The notes beneath the pieces were generated by a model that worked only from the letters and a program-made list of their open reading frames with translations, did no database searches and had not been told where the DNA came from. 30,584 bases of DNA from contig CAZCGA010000071.1 in NCBI GenBank assembly GCA_964498075.1, positions 1 to 30,584 on the forward strand. The letters run 5' to 3'. Below are positions 23,520 to 30,584 of this stretch, piece after piece; the first letter of the stretch is position 1; the number at the start of each line of letters is the position of its first letter. Made by a program: the position numbers and the translations under genes. This DNA is from CAZCGA01 sp964498075 (lineage in GTDB: Bacteria; Desulfobacterota; Binatia; HRBIN30).

Positions 23520-24063
23520 GTTCCTTACCCATCCGCGCCCGCAGGCTCTGCAGGCCGCGGAACTGCAGCTGTTTGACGGCGCCTTCGGTACGCCCGAGGG
23601 TGCTCGCAATGTCACGGATGCTCTTCTGCTCGGCGAAGCGCAGCGTGAGAACCCGGCGCTGATCCGCCGGCAGTTCATCGACAAGCCGGAAGAGACGGGC
23701 GCGATGTTGAACTTCCTCGAGGCTGACCTCCTCTGGGGGATCGGGCTCGGGGAGCCTCCGCTCCCGTGCCGCACGCTGCGATTGATCGACGATGGCATTG
23801 GCGGCGATCCGAAAGAGCCAGGCGGCGAACGGCGCGCCGCGCCATTCGAAATGCGCGAGATTGGCGAGCGCCCGGTGGAACACGTCGGCGGTGAGGTCCT
23901 CCGCCTGGTCGCGGTCGCGGACTCGCCGGGCGATGAAGGCGTAGACCCGTTCGAAGTTGTGTTCGTACAGCTCGGCGAAGCGGCTGGGGTCTCGTTGTGC
24001 GGCTTCGATCAGTTGCCGCTCAGCCGCCTCGGTCGCGGGCGCCTTCAATGCCAGTTCCCCCAT
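23512..24063 (-). CDS. ECF-type RNA polymerase sigma factor
   Basis: 183 residues. Region 2 runs from RFAELYEHNFERVYAFIARR through DQAEDLTADVFHRALANLAHFEWRGAPFAAWLFRIAANAIVD, with the DQAEDLTADVF and AWLFRIA landmarks of sigma region 2. A variable linker follows, then region 4: LPADQRRVLTLRFAEQKSIRDIASTLGRTEGAVKQLQFRGLQSLR. It redirects RNA polymerase to a specific promoter set. The ATG at 24063 is in frame with GGGTGAGAAG about 10 nt upstream. A likely self-promoter lies at 24084-24112. The stop overlaps the start of the four-domain VOC gene by 8 nt, so the VOC protein (or its helical N-terminus) is a candidate regulator of, or output for, this sigma factor. No classical anti-sigma with a TM helix or zinc motif is visible. 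Confidence 0.93.
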   Translation of the reverse strand: MGELALKAPATEAAERQLIEAAQRDPSRFAELYEHNFERVYAFIARRVRDRDQAEDLTADVFHRALANLAHFEWRGAPFAAWLFRIAANAIVDQSQRAARERRLPEPDPPEEVSLEEVQHRARLFRLVDELPADQRRVLTLRFAEQKSIRDIASTLGRTEGAVKQLQFRGLQSLRARMGKEHG

Positions 24064-24083
24064 CGGCCATCGCTTCTCACCCT

Positions 24084-24112
24084 ATTTAACTGCCGGGGCT
24101 CGCAAAGGTTAC
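24084..24112 (-). promoter_or_regulatory. Putative ECF autoregulatory promoter
   Basis: On the minus strand GTAACC (24107-24112) and GTTAAAT (24084-24090) are separated by 16 nt. An AAC-containing -35 with a 16-nt spacer is the usual form of ECF promoters. It lies 21 nt upstream of the sigma-factor start codon. Confidence 0.5.
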
Positions 24113-24135
24113 GGAGCGACTCACGTTGAGCGCGG

Positions 24136-25419
24136 TTACAGCGGCTCGAAACATTCGGAGCGCGTGATGTCATCGACCGTTTCGCGCCGCGCCATCAGGT
24201 ACACGCGCCCGTCTTCCAGCCACAACTGCGGCGCGCGGCCGACTGAGATGTAGTTGGAGCTCATGACCACGCCGTACGCGCCAGCGTCGTGGAGAATGAG
24301 CAGGTCGCCCCGCTTCGGCATCGGCAACGGCCGCGGGTCGAGCAGGTCGGCCGCGCCGCGCGTGAATACGTCACCCGCCTCGCACAGCGGACCCGCAACC
24401 ACCAGCGGCAGCTGCGGCGCGGCAGGATCGGCACCATGCAGCGTGATGTGATGATACGAGCCGTACATCGCCGGCCGCACGAGATCGACAAAGCCGGCAT
24501 CAACCATCACAAAGGTGTGCCCCGGCCCCTTTTCGTTCGTCCGCGTGGTCTTGATGTCGGTCACCCGGGCCACCAGCGCGGTGCTCGGAGCGACGAGGTA
24601 ACGGCCGGGCTCGATCTCCACACGGAGCGAGCGCCCGGCTCGGGAACTGAGGCGGGCCTGCGCATCACGCAAAGTGTGCCCGAGCGGCGTGAGATCAATC
24701 ACCGGACCGTCCGGACGATACGAATGCGGCAGACCACCGCCGAGGCTGACGGCTTCCAGCGCCCGGTAGTCGCCGACCCGCTCCGAGAAGAAGTGCGCCA
24801 GCTTGGCCATGTTGGCGGTGAACTCGTCGATGCTCGGACCGCTGCCGACATGCGCGTGGAGCAGGATGATGGGGTAGCCGGCGCGGTCGGCGGCGCGGCG
24901 CACCGCATCCGCATCTTCGTGCCAGATGCCGTGCTTCGAGCTGGGTCCGCCCGTATCGGTGGCGCTCACGTGGCCGTGGCCGAAGCCGGGGTTCAAGCGT
25001 ACGCCGATGGGGCCGCGATAGCCGGCGGCCTGCAGCTCTTGGATCATCGCCGGCGAGCCGACGTTCGGCAGAATGGCGTGCTCGCAAATGACCCGAAGCG
25101 CGTTGTCGCGGAACACGTCGGCGGTGAACAGCACCGTCGGCGGCTGGTGACCCATGGGAAATCCCGCCGCGTGCGCCCGCAGCGCCTCGTTGCCGGACAC
25201 CGCATCGATCCACAGCCCCTGCCCGCGCATGAACTCCAGCACCCGGCGGGTCGAGCAGGCCTTCATGGCGTAGCGTGCCTGCAGCTGCGGGTGGTCGGTC
25301 AGCCTCCGGATGTCCTCCACACGCCGCCGCAGCACGTCGGCACTACAGATGTAGAAGGGCGTGCCGACGCGCTGCGCGATGGCCTGCATATCTACGTGAT
25401 CGAGAAATGATTCCGGCAT
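24136..25419 (-). CDS. lysA: Diaminopimelate decarboxylase
   Basis: 427 residues, a fold-III PLP decarboxylase. The PLP lysine is in ARYAMKACS, the barrel motifs LLHAHVGSG and SLGGGLPHS bind phosphate and substrate, and the second-domain residues EPGRYLVAP, VAGPLCEAGDVF (active-site Cys from the partner subunit) and DAGAYG are all present. It decarboxylates meso-diaminopimelate to L-lysine in the cytoplasm, the last step of bacterial lysine synthesis. I chose the ATG at 25419 because GGAGG is 4 nt upstream and homology starts there; an in-frame start at 25533 adds an unrelated leader. Ornithine/arginine decarboxylases share the fold, but the CEAGD and EPGR motifs favour the diaminopimelate enzyme. 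Its neighbours are not lysine genes. Confidence 0.9.
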   Translation of the reverse strand: MPESFLDHVDMQAIAQRVGTPFYICSADVLRRRVEDIRRLTDHPQLQARYAMKACSTRRVLEFMRGQGLWIDAVSGNEALRAHAAGFPMGHQPPTVLFTADVFRDNALRVICEHAILPNVGSPAMIQELQAAGYRGPIGVRLNPGFGHGHVSATDTGGPSSKHGIWHEDADAVRRAADRAGYPIILLHAHVGSGPSIDEFTANMAKLAHFFSERVGDYRALEAVSLGGGLPHSYRPDGPVIDLTPLGHTLRDAQARLSSRAGRSLRVEIEPGRYLVAPSTALVARVTDIKTTRTNEKGPGHTFVMVDAGFVDLVRPAMYGSYHHITLHGADPAAPQLPLVVAGPLCEAGDVFTRGAADLLDPRPLPMPKRGDLLILHDAGAYGVVMSSNYISVGRAPQLWLEDGRVYLMARRETVDDITRSECFEPL

Positions 25420-25618
25420 ACCGCCTCCGTGCGCGGTGCGATGTTTCGTAACAAGCGGGCCGAGTCGGCACAAGGCGCAGCCGTCAACCGCGTTTCCACG
25501 ATCGCCGCGGTCCTTGAAACCGGTATGAGCCACACGCCGGCCGCTACCGAGGAGGCGACGGGCTCGCCGAGCACCATGCAGGTCAGCGCGGGCGGCCCTC
25601 CGACTGGCGTGTATCTAC

Positions 25619-27225
25619 CTATTGGCCGTTGCTGCCGTGCGCGCCGAGATTGACCCACACGCTCTTGATCTGCGTGTACAAGTCCAGTGCAGCCCTTCCC
25701 ATCTCTCGTCCGAAGCCGCTCTGTTTGTAGCCGCCGAANNNNNNNNNNTGGCCAGAAGCGCCCGGCCAAAGAGCATCCAGGCGAGCCACCAGAGCGCCGC
25801 GCCGCCGAAGGGCGAGGCGGCGTCGAAGACGTTGTAGCAGTTGATCCAGACGGTGCCGGCTTTGAGGACCTCGGCCATGCGATGCGCCTTCTGAATGTCA
25901 CGGGTCCACACCGCCGCGGCGAGGCCGTAAGTCGTGTCGTTGCCAGCCGCCACCACTTCCTCCGGATCCTTGAACGGGATGGCGCAGACCACCGGCCCGA
26001 AAATTTCTTCGCGCGTGACCTTCATATCGGCGCGCACATCGGTGAACACGGTTGGCTTGACGAAGTAGCCCTTGCTGAGCTCCTTCGGTCGCCCGCCCCC
26101 GGTGACGATCTTGGCGCCTTCCTGTTTGCCGGCGGCGAGGTAGCCGGTCACGCGCTTGTATTGGTCGCTGGAGACCAACGGACCCATCTCCGTAGCGGGG
26201 TCCATCCCGGGCCCGAGCTTGATCTTCTCGGAGAACTCCACCAGCTTTGGCACGATCCGGTCATACGCCTTCTGCTCGATGAACAGGCGCGAGCCAGCGC
26301 AGCAACACTGTCCGTGGTTGAAGTAGATGGCGGAAGCGGCACCGACGGCGGCCTCGTCGAGATCGGCGTCGGCAAAGATGATGTTCGGTGACTTGCCGCC
26401 GAGCTCGAGCGAGACGCGCTTCAGGTTGCCGGCCGCGGCCCGCATGATCTCTCTACCAACCTCCGTCGACCCGGTGAAGGCGACCTTGTCGAGGTCGGGG
26501 TGTGCGGCGATTGCGGCGCCGGCGGTCTCGCCGAAACCGGTCACGATGTTCACCACTCCCGGCGGAATGCCGGCCTCATCGAGCAACTCGCCGAGACGCA
26601 GGGCGGACAGCGGCGTCTGCTCCGCGGGCTTGAGGACTACCGTGTTCCCGCAAGCGAGCGCGGCGCCGAGCTTCCAGGCCACCATCAGCAGCGGGAAGTT
26701 CCACGGGATGATCTGGCCGACCACACCCACGGGCTCGCGCAAGGTGTAGTTCAGGAAGTGTTGCCCGGGGGTCGACACCGGGATCGTTTCCCCTTCGACC
26801 TTGGTCGCCCACCCGGCGTAGTAACGGAAGTGGTCGACGACGAGCGGGATGTCGGCGACGCGTGCAACCGAAAGTGGCTTGCCGTTGTCGAGCGTTTCGA
26901 GCTGGGCGAACTCCTCGGTGTGCTGCTCGATCAAGTCGGCGAGCTTCCACAACGCGCGCCCGCGTTCCGACGGCGTCATCCGCCGCCACGGGCCGCTTTC
27001 GAAGGCGCGCCGCGCGGCCCGCACCGCACGCTCGACGTCTTCCTTGTCGCCGGCGGGAATCTCGGCGAGCGGTTCCTCCGTCGCCGGGTTGTCCGTGGTG
27101 AAGGTTTTGCCGGACGCGGCCTCTACCCATTTGCCGTCGATGAGCATCCGTCGCGTACGCCCGCTGATGAACTGCTGCACCTCGGGAATGACCGCTGTGT
27201 GCACCGGTTGCGTGCTCGCTGCCAT
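25619..27225 (-). CDS. NAD(P)-dependent aldehyde dehydrogenase, interrupted by an assembly gap
   Basis: Reading from 27225 (AAAAGGAGG 5 nt upstream) the protein has all core motifs: QIIPWNFPLLMVAWKLGAAL and VVLKPAEQTP (cofactor), FTGSTEVGR, the catalytic Glu in LELGGKSPNI, the catalytic Cys in FNHGQCCCAGSR and EEIFGPV. It oxidises aldehydes to acids and closely resembles retinal/betaine-type class 1/2 enzymes. After DAASPFGG the frame runs into 52 unrelated bases and the N run (25739-25748). The true C-terminus resumes beyond the gap as FGGYKQSGFGREMG, LDLYTQIKSVWVNLG and a stop at 25619-25621. The 9-bp sequence GCCGCCGAA occurs on both sides (25730-25738, 25801-25809), and collapsing the two copies restores a perfect reading frame. 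The gene is probably intact in the organism, about 510 residues. Confidence 0.9.
25739..25748. other. Assembly gap (10 N)
   Basis: Ten undetermined bases inside the aldehyde dehydrogenase gene. The flanking 9-bp duplication and the unrelated 52 bases on the right side point to a scaffolding artefact rather than to a real insertion. Confidence 0.95.
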
Positions 27226-27238
27226 GGGCTCCTCCTTT

Positions 27239-27262
27239 TCTCGATCGATTTCTCGATCGATC
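27239..27262. promoter_or_regulatory. Tandem 12-bp repeat upstream of the aldehyde dehydrogenase (possible operator)
   Basis: TCTCGATCGATT is followed at once by TCTCGATCGATC. Each unit contains the palindrome ATCGAT/TCGATCGA. The pair abuts the Shine-Dalgarno of the aldehyde dehydrogenase gene, a position suited to an operator or a translational control site. No regulator gene is adjacent. Confidence 0.4.
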
Positions 27263-27395
27263 GTGTTTGACCCTAGTTGGCCTCCACAATTAGTTCGGGC
27301 GCCGCCGGACTGCAAGACGGCGGAGCCTTCCGACTTGGTTGTATCAGCCAGGGGATTCATTCCCTGGCGTCTGGCCCGGCCGCGCGCGACCGCGG

Positions 27396-28691
27396 TCAGT
27401 GTGCGGGCGGTGCCGCCGACTCAGACGAGGGGGCGGCCGCCAATGCGACGGTTGCCACCGCGGTCTCCATCGCCGACGCCAGTCGCGTGCTACGGACCGC
27501 CAGCGCGGCACCGAGCGCGACCATGAGCGAGCTCGCCAGAAACGCCGCCCCGGGCAACTTCACCGGCGTGGCCGGCGACGTGAAGTGGCCAAACAGGTTG
27601 GTGGCGATCAGCGGCCCCGCAATCTCCGTCATGCCCCGGAGGCTGCTCAGGGCACCCTGTACCGCGCCTTGCTCGGTGGCGGGAATCATTTTGGTGATCA
27701 GCGCCTGCATGGCAGGACCCGCAACGCTGCCCAGGCTTCCCACCATGATGATGGCGTAGAGCATCCATCCTTGCGAGGCCAAGCCGTACAGCAGGTAGGC
27801 AACGGAGCTGAGGATGAGTCCCATGATGAGCGCCTTGCGATCACCCAACTTCCTGACGATGACACCGGTCAATCCACCCGAGACCACGACGTACATGACG
27901 CCGACCATCGCGAGCGACATGCCGACGTCGAACTCCGTCCACTTGAAGCGGTAGGTCGTGTAGAGCACCCATGTGCTGGGCAGCGCGTCGTGCGCCAGAC
28001 GGTCCAAGACGATGGTGGCGGTGAGGCCTAGCACCACCGGGTAACGTCCAAGCGCGCCCAGGGACACCGCGGGGTTGGCGCGGCTCCAGTCGAACGGACG
28101 GCGGCGCTCCTTGGGATGAGACTCCGGCAGCACGAAAAATCCATAAAGCGCGTTGCACAAGGTCAACGCCGCCGCCGCCATGAACGGCGCGCGCAGCCCA
28201 TACGTTCCCAGGAGACCACCCAGCGCGGGCCCAAGGATGAACCCGACCCCAAAGCACGCACCAATGAGTCCGAAGTTGCGGGCGCGATCCGCAGGCGGGC
28301 TCACATCGGCGATGTACGCGTTGGCCGCCGTGATGTTGGCCCCGGTGATGCCGGAGATGATGCGCCCGACGAACAGCCACGACAGGCTCGGCGCCAGCGA
28401 CATCAGCCCGTAGTCCAGGCCGGCGCCCAACAGCGACAGCAGGATGATGGGCCGCCGTCCGTAGGTGTCGCTGAGGTTTCCCAGCACCGGCGAGAACAGA
28501 AACTGCATCAGCGCGTAGGACGCCGCGAACAGCCCGAAGACGCTGGCCCCGGTGCTGATGTCGCCGCCGTGCATCGACGTCACCAGCTTGGGCAGCACGG
28601 GGATGATCAGGCCGATGCCCAACATGTCCAGCAGGACAGTGATGAGGATGAACGGCAATGCCGCCTGTCTGCCCCGCATGGTGGTGCTCAT
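27396..28691 (-). CDS. MFS drug exporter, TetA-like (DHA1 family)
   Basis: 431 residues with twelve TM segments. The TM2-TM3 loop GNLSDTYGRRPIILLSL is the MFS motif A of TetA-type transporters, and the N-terminus ILITVLLDMLGIGLIIPVLP matches the first helix of the tetracycline/multidrug proton antiporters. The cytoplasmic central loop (PESHPKERRRPFDW) is also typical. It exports a hydrophobic compound; resistance to a particular drug cannot be deduced. Two ATGs are possible: 28691 touches the AAAGGAG directly, whereas 28679 (MRGRQAAL) is 12 nt downstream of it. The upstream gene is a VOC protein (78 nt away) and the downstream one the aldehyde dehydrogenase, all on the same strand. Confidence 0.9.
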   Translation of the reverse strand: MSTTMRGRQAALPFILITVLLDMLGIGLIIPVLPKLVTSMHGGDISTGASVFGLFAASYALMQFLFSPVLGNLSDTYGRRPIILLSLLGAGLDYGLMSLAPSLSWLFVGRIISGITGANITAANAYIADVSPPADRARNFGLIGACFGVGFILGPALGGLLGTYGLRAPFMAAAALTLCNALYGFFVLPESHPKERRRPFDWSRANPAVSLGALGRYPVVLGLTATIVLDRLAHDALPSTWVLYTTYRFKWTEFDVGMSLAMVGVMYVVVSGGLTGVIVRKLGDRKALIMGLILSSVAYLLYGLASQGWMLYAIIMVGSLGSVAGPAMQALITKMIPATEQGAVQGALSSLRGMTEIAGPLIATNLFGHFTSPATPVKLPGAAFLASSLMVALGAALAVRSTRLASAMETAVATVALAAAPSSESAAPPAH

Positions 28692-28769
28692 CTCCTTTCA
28701 GCATCGGTCGAGCGGGCAAACCGAGAGCCTTCGATGCGGCCGCACGACCGGCCCTGTTGACTTCCAGCC

Positions 28770-29237
28770 TTACTGCTTCATGAGATCGGCGTAACGCTTC
28801 CCCATCTCCTCGGGCGACACGTCCTCCTTGCGTGTGGCGATGAACCAGCGGTGCCCAAACGGATCCTCCAGTGTGCCGGCGCGGTCGCCGTAGAACTGAT
28901 CCTCCACGGGGCGCAGCAGCTTCGCGCCGGCACCGACCGCTTGTCGGGCCAGCGCATCCACGTCCTCGACGTAGATGTGGATCGCTACCGGTGAGCCGCC
29001 CAGCGACTGCGGACTACGTACGCCCATCTCCGGATACTCGTCGGAGAGCATGATGACCGCATCACCGATCTTGACCTCGGCGTGCCCGATCCTTCCACTC
29101 GGCTCCGCCAGGCGCATCACCTCGGTTGCGCCAAACGCCTTCTTGTAGAACTCCATGGCACGAGCCGCGTCCGTGCAGCACAGGTACGGCGTCGCGCCCC
29201 GGGAACCCTCCGGGATCGGTTTCACTTTGCCTGCCAT
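28770..29237 (-). CDS. VOC (glyoxalase fold) protein, paralogue of VOC domain 1
   Basis: 155 residues. It starts KPIPEGSRGATPYLCCTDAA, continues FYKKAFGATEVMRLAEP and IGHAEVKIGDAVIMLSDE, then SPQSLGGSPVAIHIYVEDVD, DQFYGDRAGTLEDPFGHRW and KEDVSPEEMGKRY. This order is the same as in domain 1 of the protein at 21672-23519, including the C-terminal KEDV.PEEM segment, so the two are close paralogues. The start at 29237 has AAAGGAG 7 nt upstream; a frame running to 29489 would extend into the valS promoter region and is rejected. The reaction is unknown. It precedes a Tet-like MFS exporter, a layout repeated around 19805-21632. Confidence 0.87.
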   Translation of the reverse strand: MAGKVKPIPEGSRGATPYLCCTDAARAMEFYKKAFGATEVMRLAEPSGRIGHAEVKIGDAVIMLSDEYPEMGVRSPQSLGGSPVAIHIYVEDVDALARQAVGAGAKLLRPVEDQFYGDRAGTLEDPFGHRWFIATRKEDVSPEEMGKRYADLMKQ

Positions 29238-29472
29238 GATGTCTCTCCTTTCTGGAGCGGCGTTCGCGGTCGACGGTACCCGATACGGGAGCGCGAAGGC
29301 AAGCCGACCAGCCGCTGAGGCGGTTGCAGGCCGGGAGCGGAGCGAGACCCTCCACAGGGACAGCCACGTCCCAACCGTTGACCGATGGGCCAACGCCGTC
29401 GCCAGGTTGCCAACCGCCGGCGATTCTTGTAGCGAGAGTCCGGCCGCCTGCACGACGGCAGCGCCCGCATAG
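29238..29472. other. Divergent intergenic region between the VOC gene and valS
   Basis: 235 bp. It should hold the promoters of both genes. I see no T-box-like leader, no clear -35/-10 pair and no strong hairpin. Confidence 0.5.
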
Positions 29473-30584
29473 ATGGCCGAGCTGAACAAAACATACGATC
29501 CCGCTGCCGTCGAGGACAGGTGGTACGCCTTCTGGGAAGAGCGCGGCTACTTCTTCGCCGACGAGACCCAGCCCGGCCCGCGATTCTCCGTCGTCATCCC
29601 GCCACCCAACGTCACCGGCACGCTCACCATGGGCCACGTCCTCAACAACACGCTGCAGGACGTGCTGGTGCGCTACAAGCGGATGGACGGTTACGTCACG
29701 CTGTGGCTGCCGGGGACGGATCATGCCGGCATCGCCACGCAGAACGTCGTCGAGAAGCAGCTCGCCAGTGAAGGGCTGACGCGCCACGATCTCGGACGCG
29801 CCGAGTTCGACCGGCGTGTCTGGGCGTGGAAAGAACGCTACGGCAGCACCATCCTGCTGCAGCTCAAGAAGCTCGGCAGCTCCTGCGATTGGCGCCGCGA
29901 GCGCTTCACCATGGACCCCGGCCTGTCGCAGGCGGTGCGCGAGGTGTTCGTCCGCCTGTACGAGAAAGGGCTCATCTATCGCGGCCTGCGTATCATCCAC
30001 TGGTGCCCGCGCTGCCAGACGGCACTCTCGGATGAGGAGGCGATCACCACAGAAGGCGGCGAGACCGGCAACCTGTGGCACATCCGCTATCCGGCGGAGG
30101 ACGGCGGCGCCGGCGTCGTCGTCGCCACGACGCGTCCGGAAACGATGCTGGGTGACACCGGCGTTGCGGTGAATCCCGAGGACGCGCGCTACCGTCTTCT
30201 CATCGGCACGCGCGTGATCCTGCCGCTGATGGAGCGCCCGATTCCGATCATCGCCGACGCGCTCGTCGACCCGGCTTTCGGCACCGGCGCGGTGAAAGTC
30301 ACGCCGGCACACGATGCGAATGACTTCGAGATGGGACAACGGCACGGCTTGCCGCCGCTGGTCATCATGTCGACTGACGGACACATCAACGACAACGGCG
30401 GCCGCTACGCCGGCCTCGACCGCTTCGAGGCGCGCAAACAGATCGTCGCCGACCTCGAGGCCCGCGGGCTGCTGGTCAGGACGGAACCGTACCGCGTCCC
30501 GGTGCGACGCTGCGAGCGCTGCAACACGATCATCGAGCCGTATCAGTCGGAGCAGTGGTTCGTGCGCATGCAGCCGCTGGCGCG
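29473..30584 (+). CDS. valS: Valyl-tRNA synthetase (5' part; runs off the window)
   Basis: About 370 residues of an enzyme usually near 900. The N-terminus (MAELNKTYDPAAVEDRWYAFWEERG) is typical of ValRS. The class I HIGH motif appears as TMGH in PPNVTGTLTMGHVLNNT, a variant known in several bacterial groups. LPGTDHAGIATQ follows, then the editing (CP1) domain with TTRPETMLGDTGVAVNP and GTGAVKVTPAHDANDFEMG. Two CxxC pairs (WCPRC and RCERC) fit zinc-binding knuckles. The start has no clear ribosome-binding site, but the next in-frame methionine would remove conserved sequence. The KMSKS loop and anticodon-binding domain lie outside the window. It charges tRNA-Val in the cytoplasm and is transcribed divergently from the VOC gene. 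Confidence 0.96.
   Translation, partial: MAELNKTYDPAAVEDRWYAFWEERGYFFADETQPGPRFSVVIPPPNVTGTLTMGHVLNNTLQDVLVRYKRMDGYVTLWLPGTDHAGIATQNVVEKQLASEGLTRHDLGRAEFDRRVWAWKERYGSTILLQLKKLGSSCDWRRERFTMDPGLSQAVREVFVRLYEKGLIYRGLRIIHWCPRCQTALSDEEAITTEGGETGNLWHIRYPAEDGGAGVVVATTRPETMLGDTGVAVNPEDARYRLLIGTRVILPLMERPIPIIADALVDPAFGTGAVKVTPAHDANDFEMGQRHGLPPLVIMSTDGHINDNGGRYAGLDRFEARKQIVADLEARGLLVRTEPYRVPVRRCERCNTIIEPYQSEQWFVRMQPLA

Noticed and set aside
23520..23798. Extension of the four-domain VOC protein upstream to 23798
   Set aside because: It would lie wholly inside the sigma-factor gene and has no family character, while the ATG at 23519 overlaps the sigma stop in the usual coupled manner.

Overview
The window is about 30.6 kb of uniformly GC-rich bacterial chromosome, probably from an uncultured environmental lineage. 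A run of ten N's at 25739-25748 shows it is a draft or metagenomic scaffold. Secreted proteins with long Thr/Pro linkers and C-terminal dockerin-like tails, an NtrC-type two-component pair, a stand-alone ACAD10/11-like acyl-CoA dehydrogenase with a separate phosphotransferase-fold partner, and a GrdB-like selenoprotein together suggest the former Deltaproteobacteria (Binatota, Desulfobacterota or Myxococcota-like). That placement is inference; no rRNA or other phylogenetic marker is complete here.

Layout. 1-718: a tandem array of tRNA 3'-half copies (probably tRNA-Arg with anticodon ACG) separated by an S23/IVP four-helix-bundle gene and a deleted second copy. 749-1042: the orphan C-terminus of a dockerin-type protein. 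1172-6960: secreted proteins, namely a beta-helix protein fused to a D-Ala-D-Ala carboxypeptidase-like (S11) domain, a small Thr/Pro-linker protein, and a YVTN beta-propeller/cohesin-like/dockerin-like protein broken by a frameshift. 6944-7171: a small exported Cys protein. 7413-10550: an NtrB/NtrC-like sensor kinase and sigma-54 activator, followed by a strong hairpin and a convergent OmpA-domain gene. 11341-12307: a three-gene operon of small uncharacterised proteins. 12325-13764: an exported amidohydrolase. 13934-16885: an APH-fold kinase and an acyl-CoA dehydrogenase, separated by a toxin-antitoxin relic. 17026-19173: a secreted EF-hand protein, a probable selenoprotein with an in-frame UGA, and a dolichol-kinase-like membrane protein. 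19282-29237: a long minus-strand run with an ECF sigma factor translationally coupled to a four-domain VOC (glyoxalase-fold) protein, a single VOC gene, an MFS exporter and a YjbR protein; upstream of it are LysA, an aldehyde dehydrogenase interrupted by the assembly gap, a Tet-like MFS exporter and another VOC gene. 29473-end: the start of valS.

The most notable observations are these. (1) A GrdB-family protein is encoded across an in-frame TGA at 18064-18066, in a UxxC redox motif followed by a perfect 7-bp SECIS-like hairpin. (2) The ECF sigma factor has a plausible autoregulatory promoter and is coupled to a quadruple-VOC protein whose last inter-domain linker encodes a perfect Shine-Dalgarno and start. 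(3) The beta-helix/S11 fusion carries three evenly spaced four-cysteine inserts. (4) The tRNA-half array around the IVP gene resembles serial integration or duplication. Two apparent gene breaks (around 5545 and at 25739-25809) may be sequence or assembly errors and should be checked before any biological reading.
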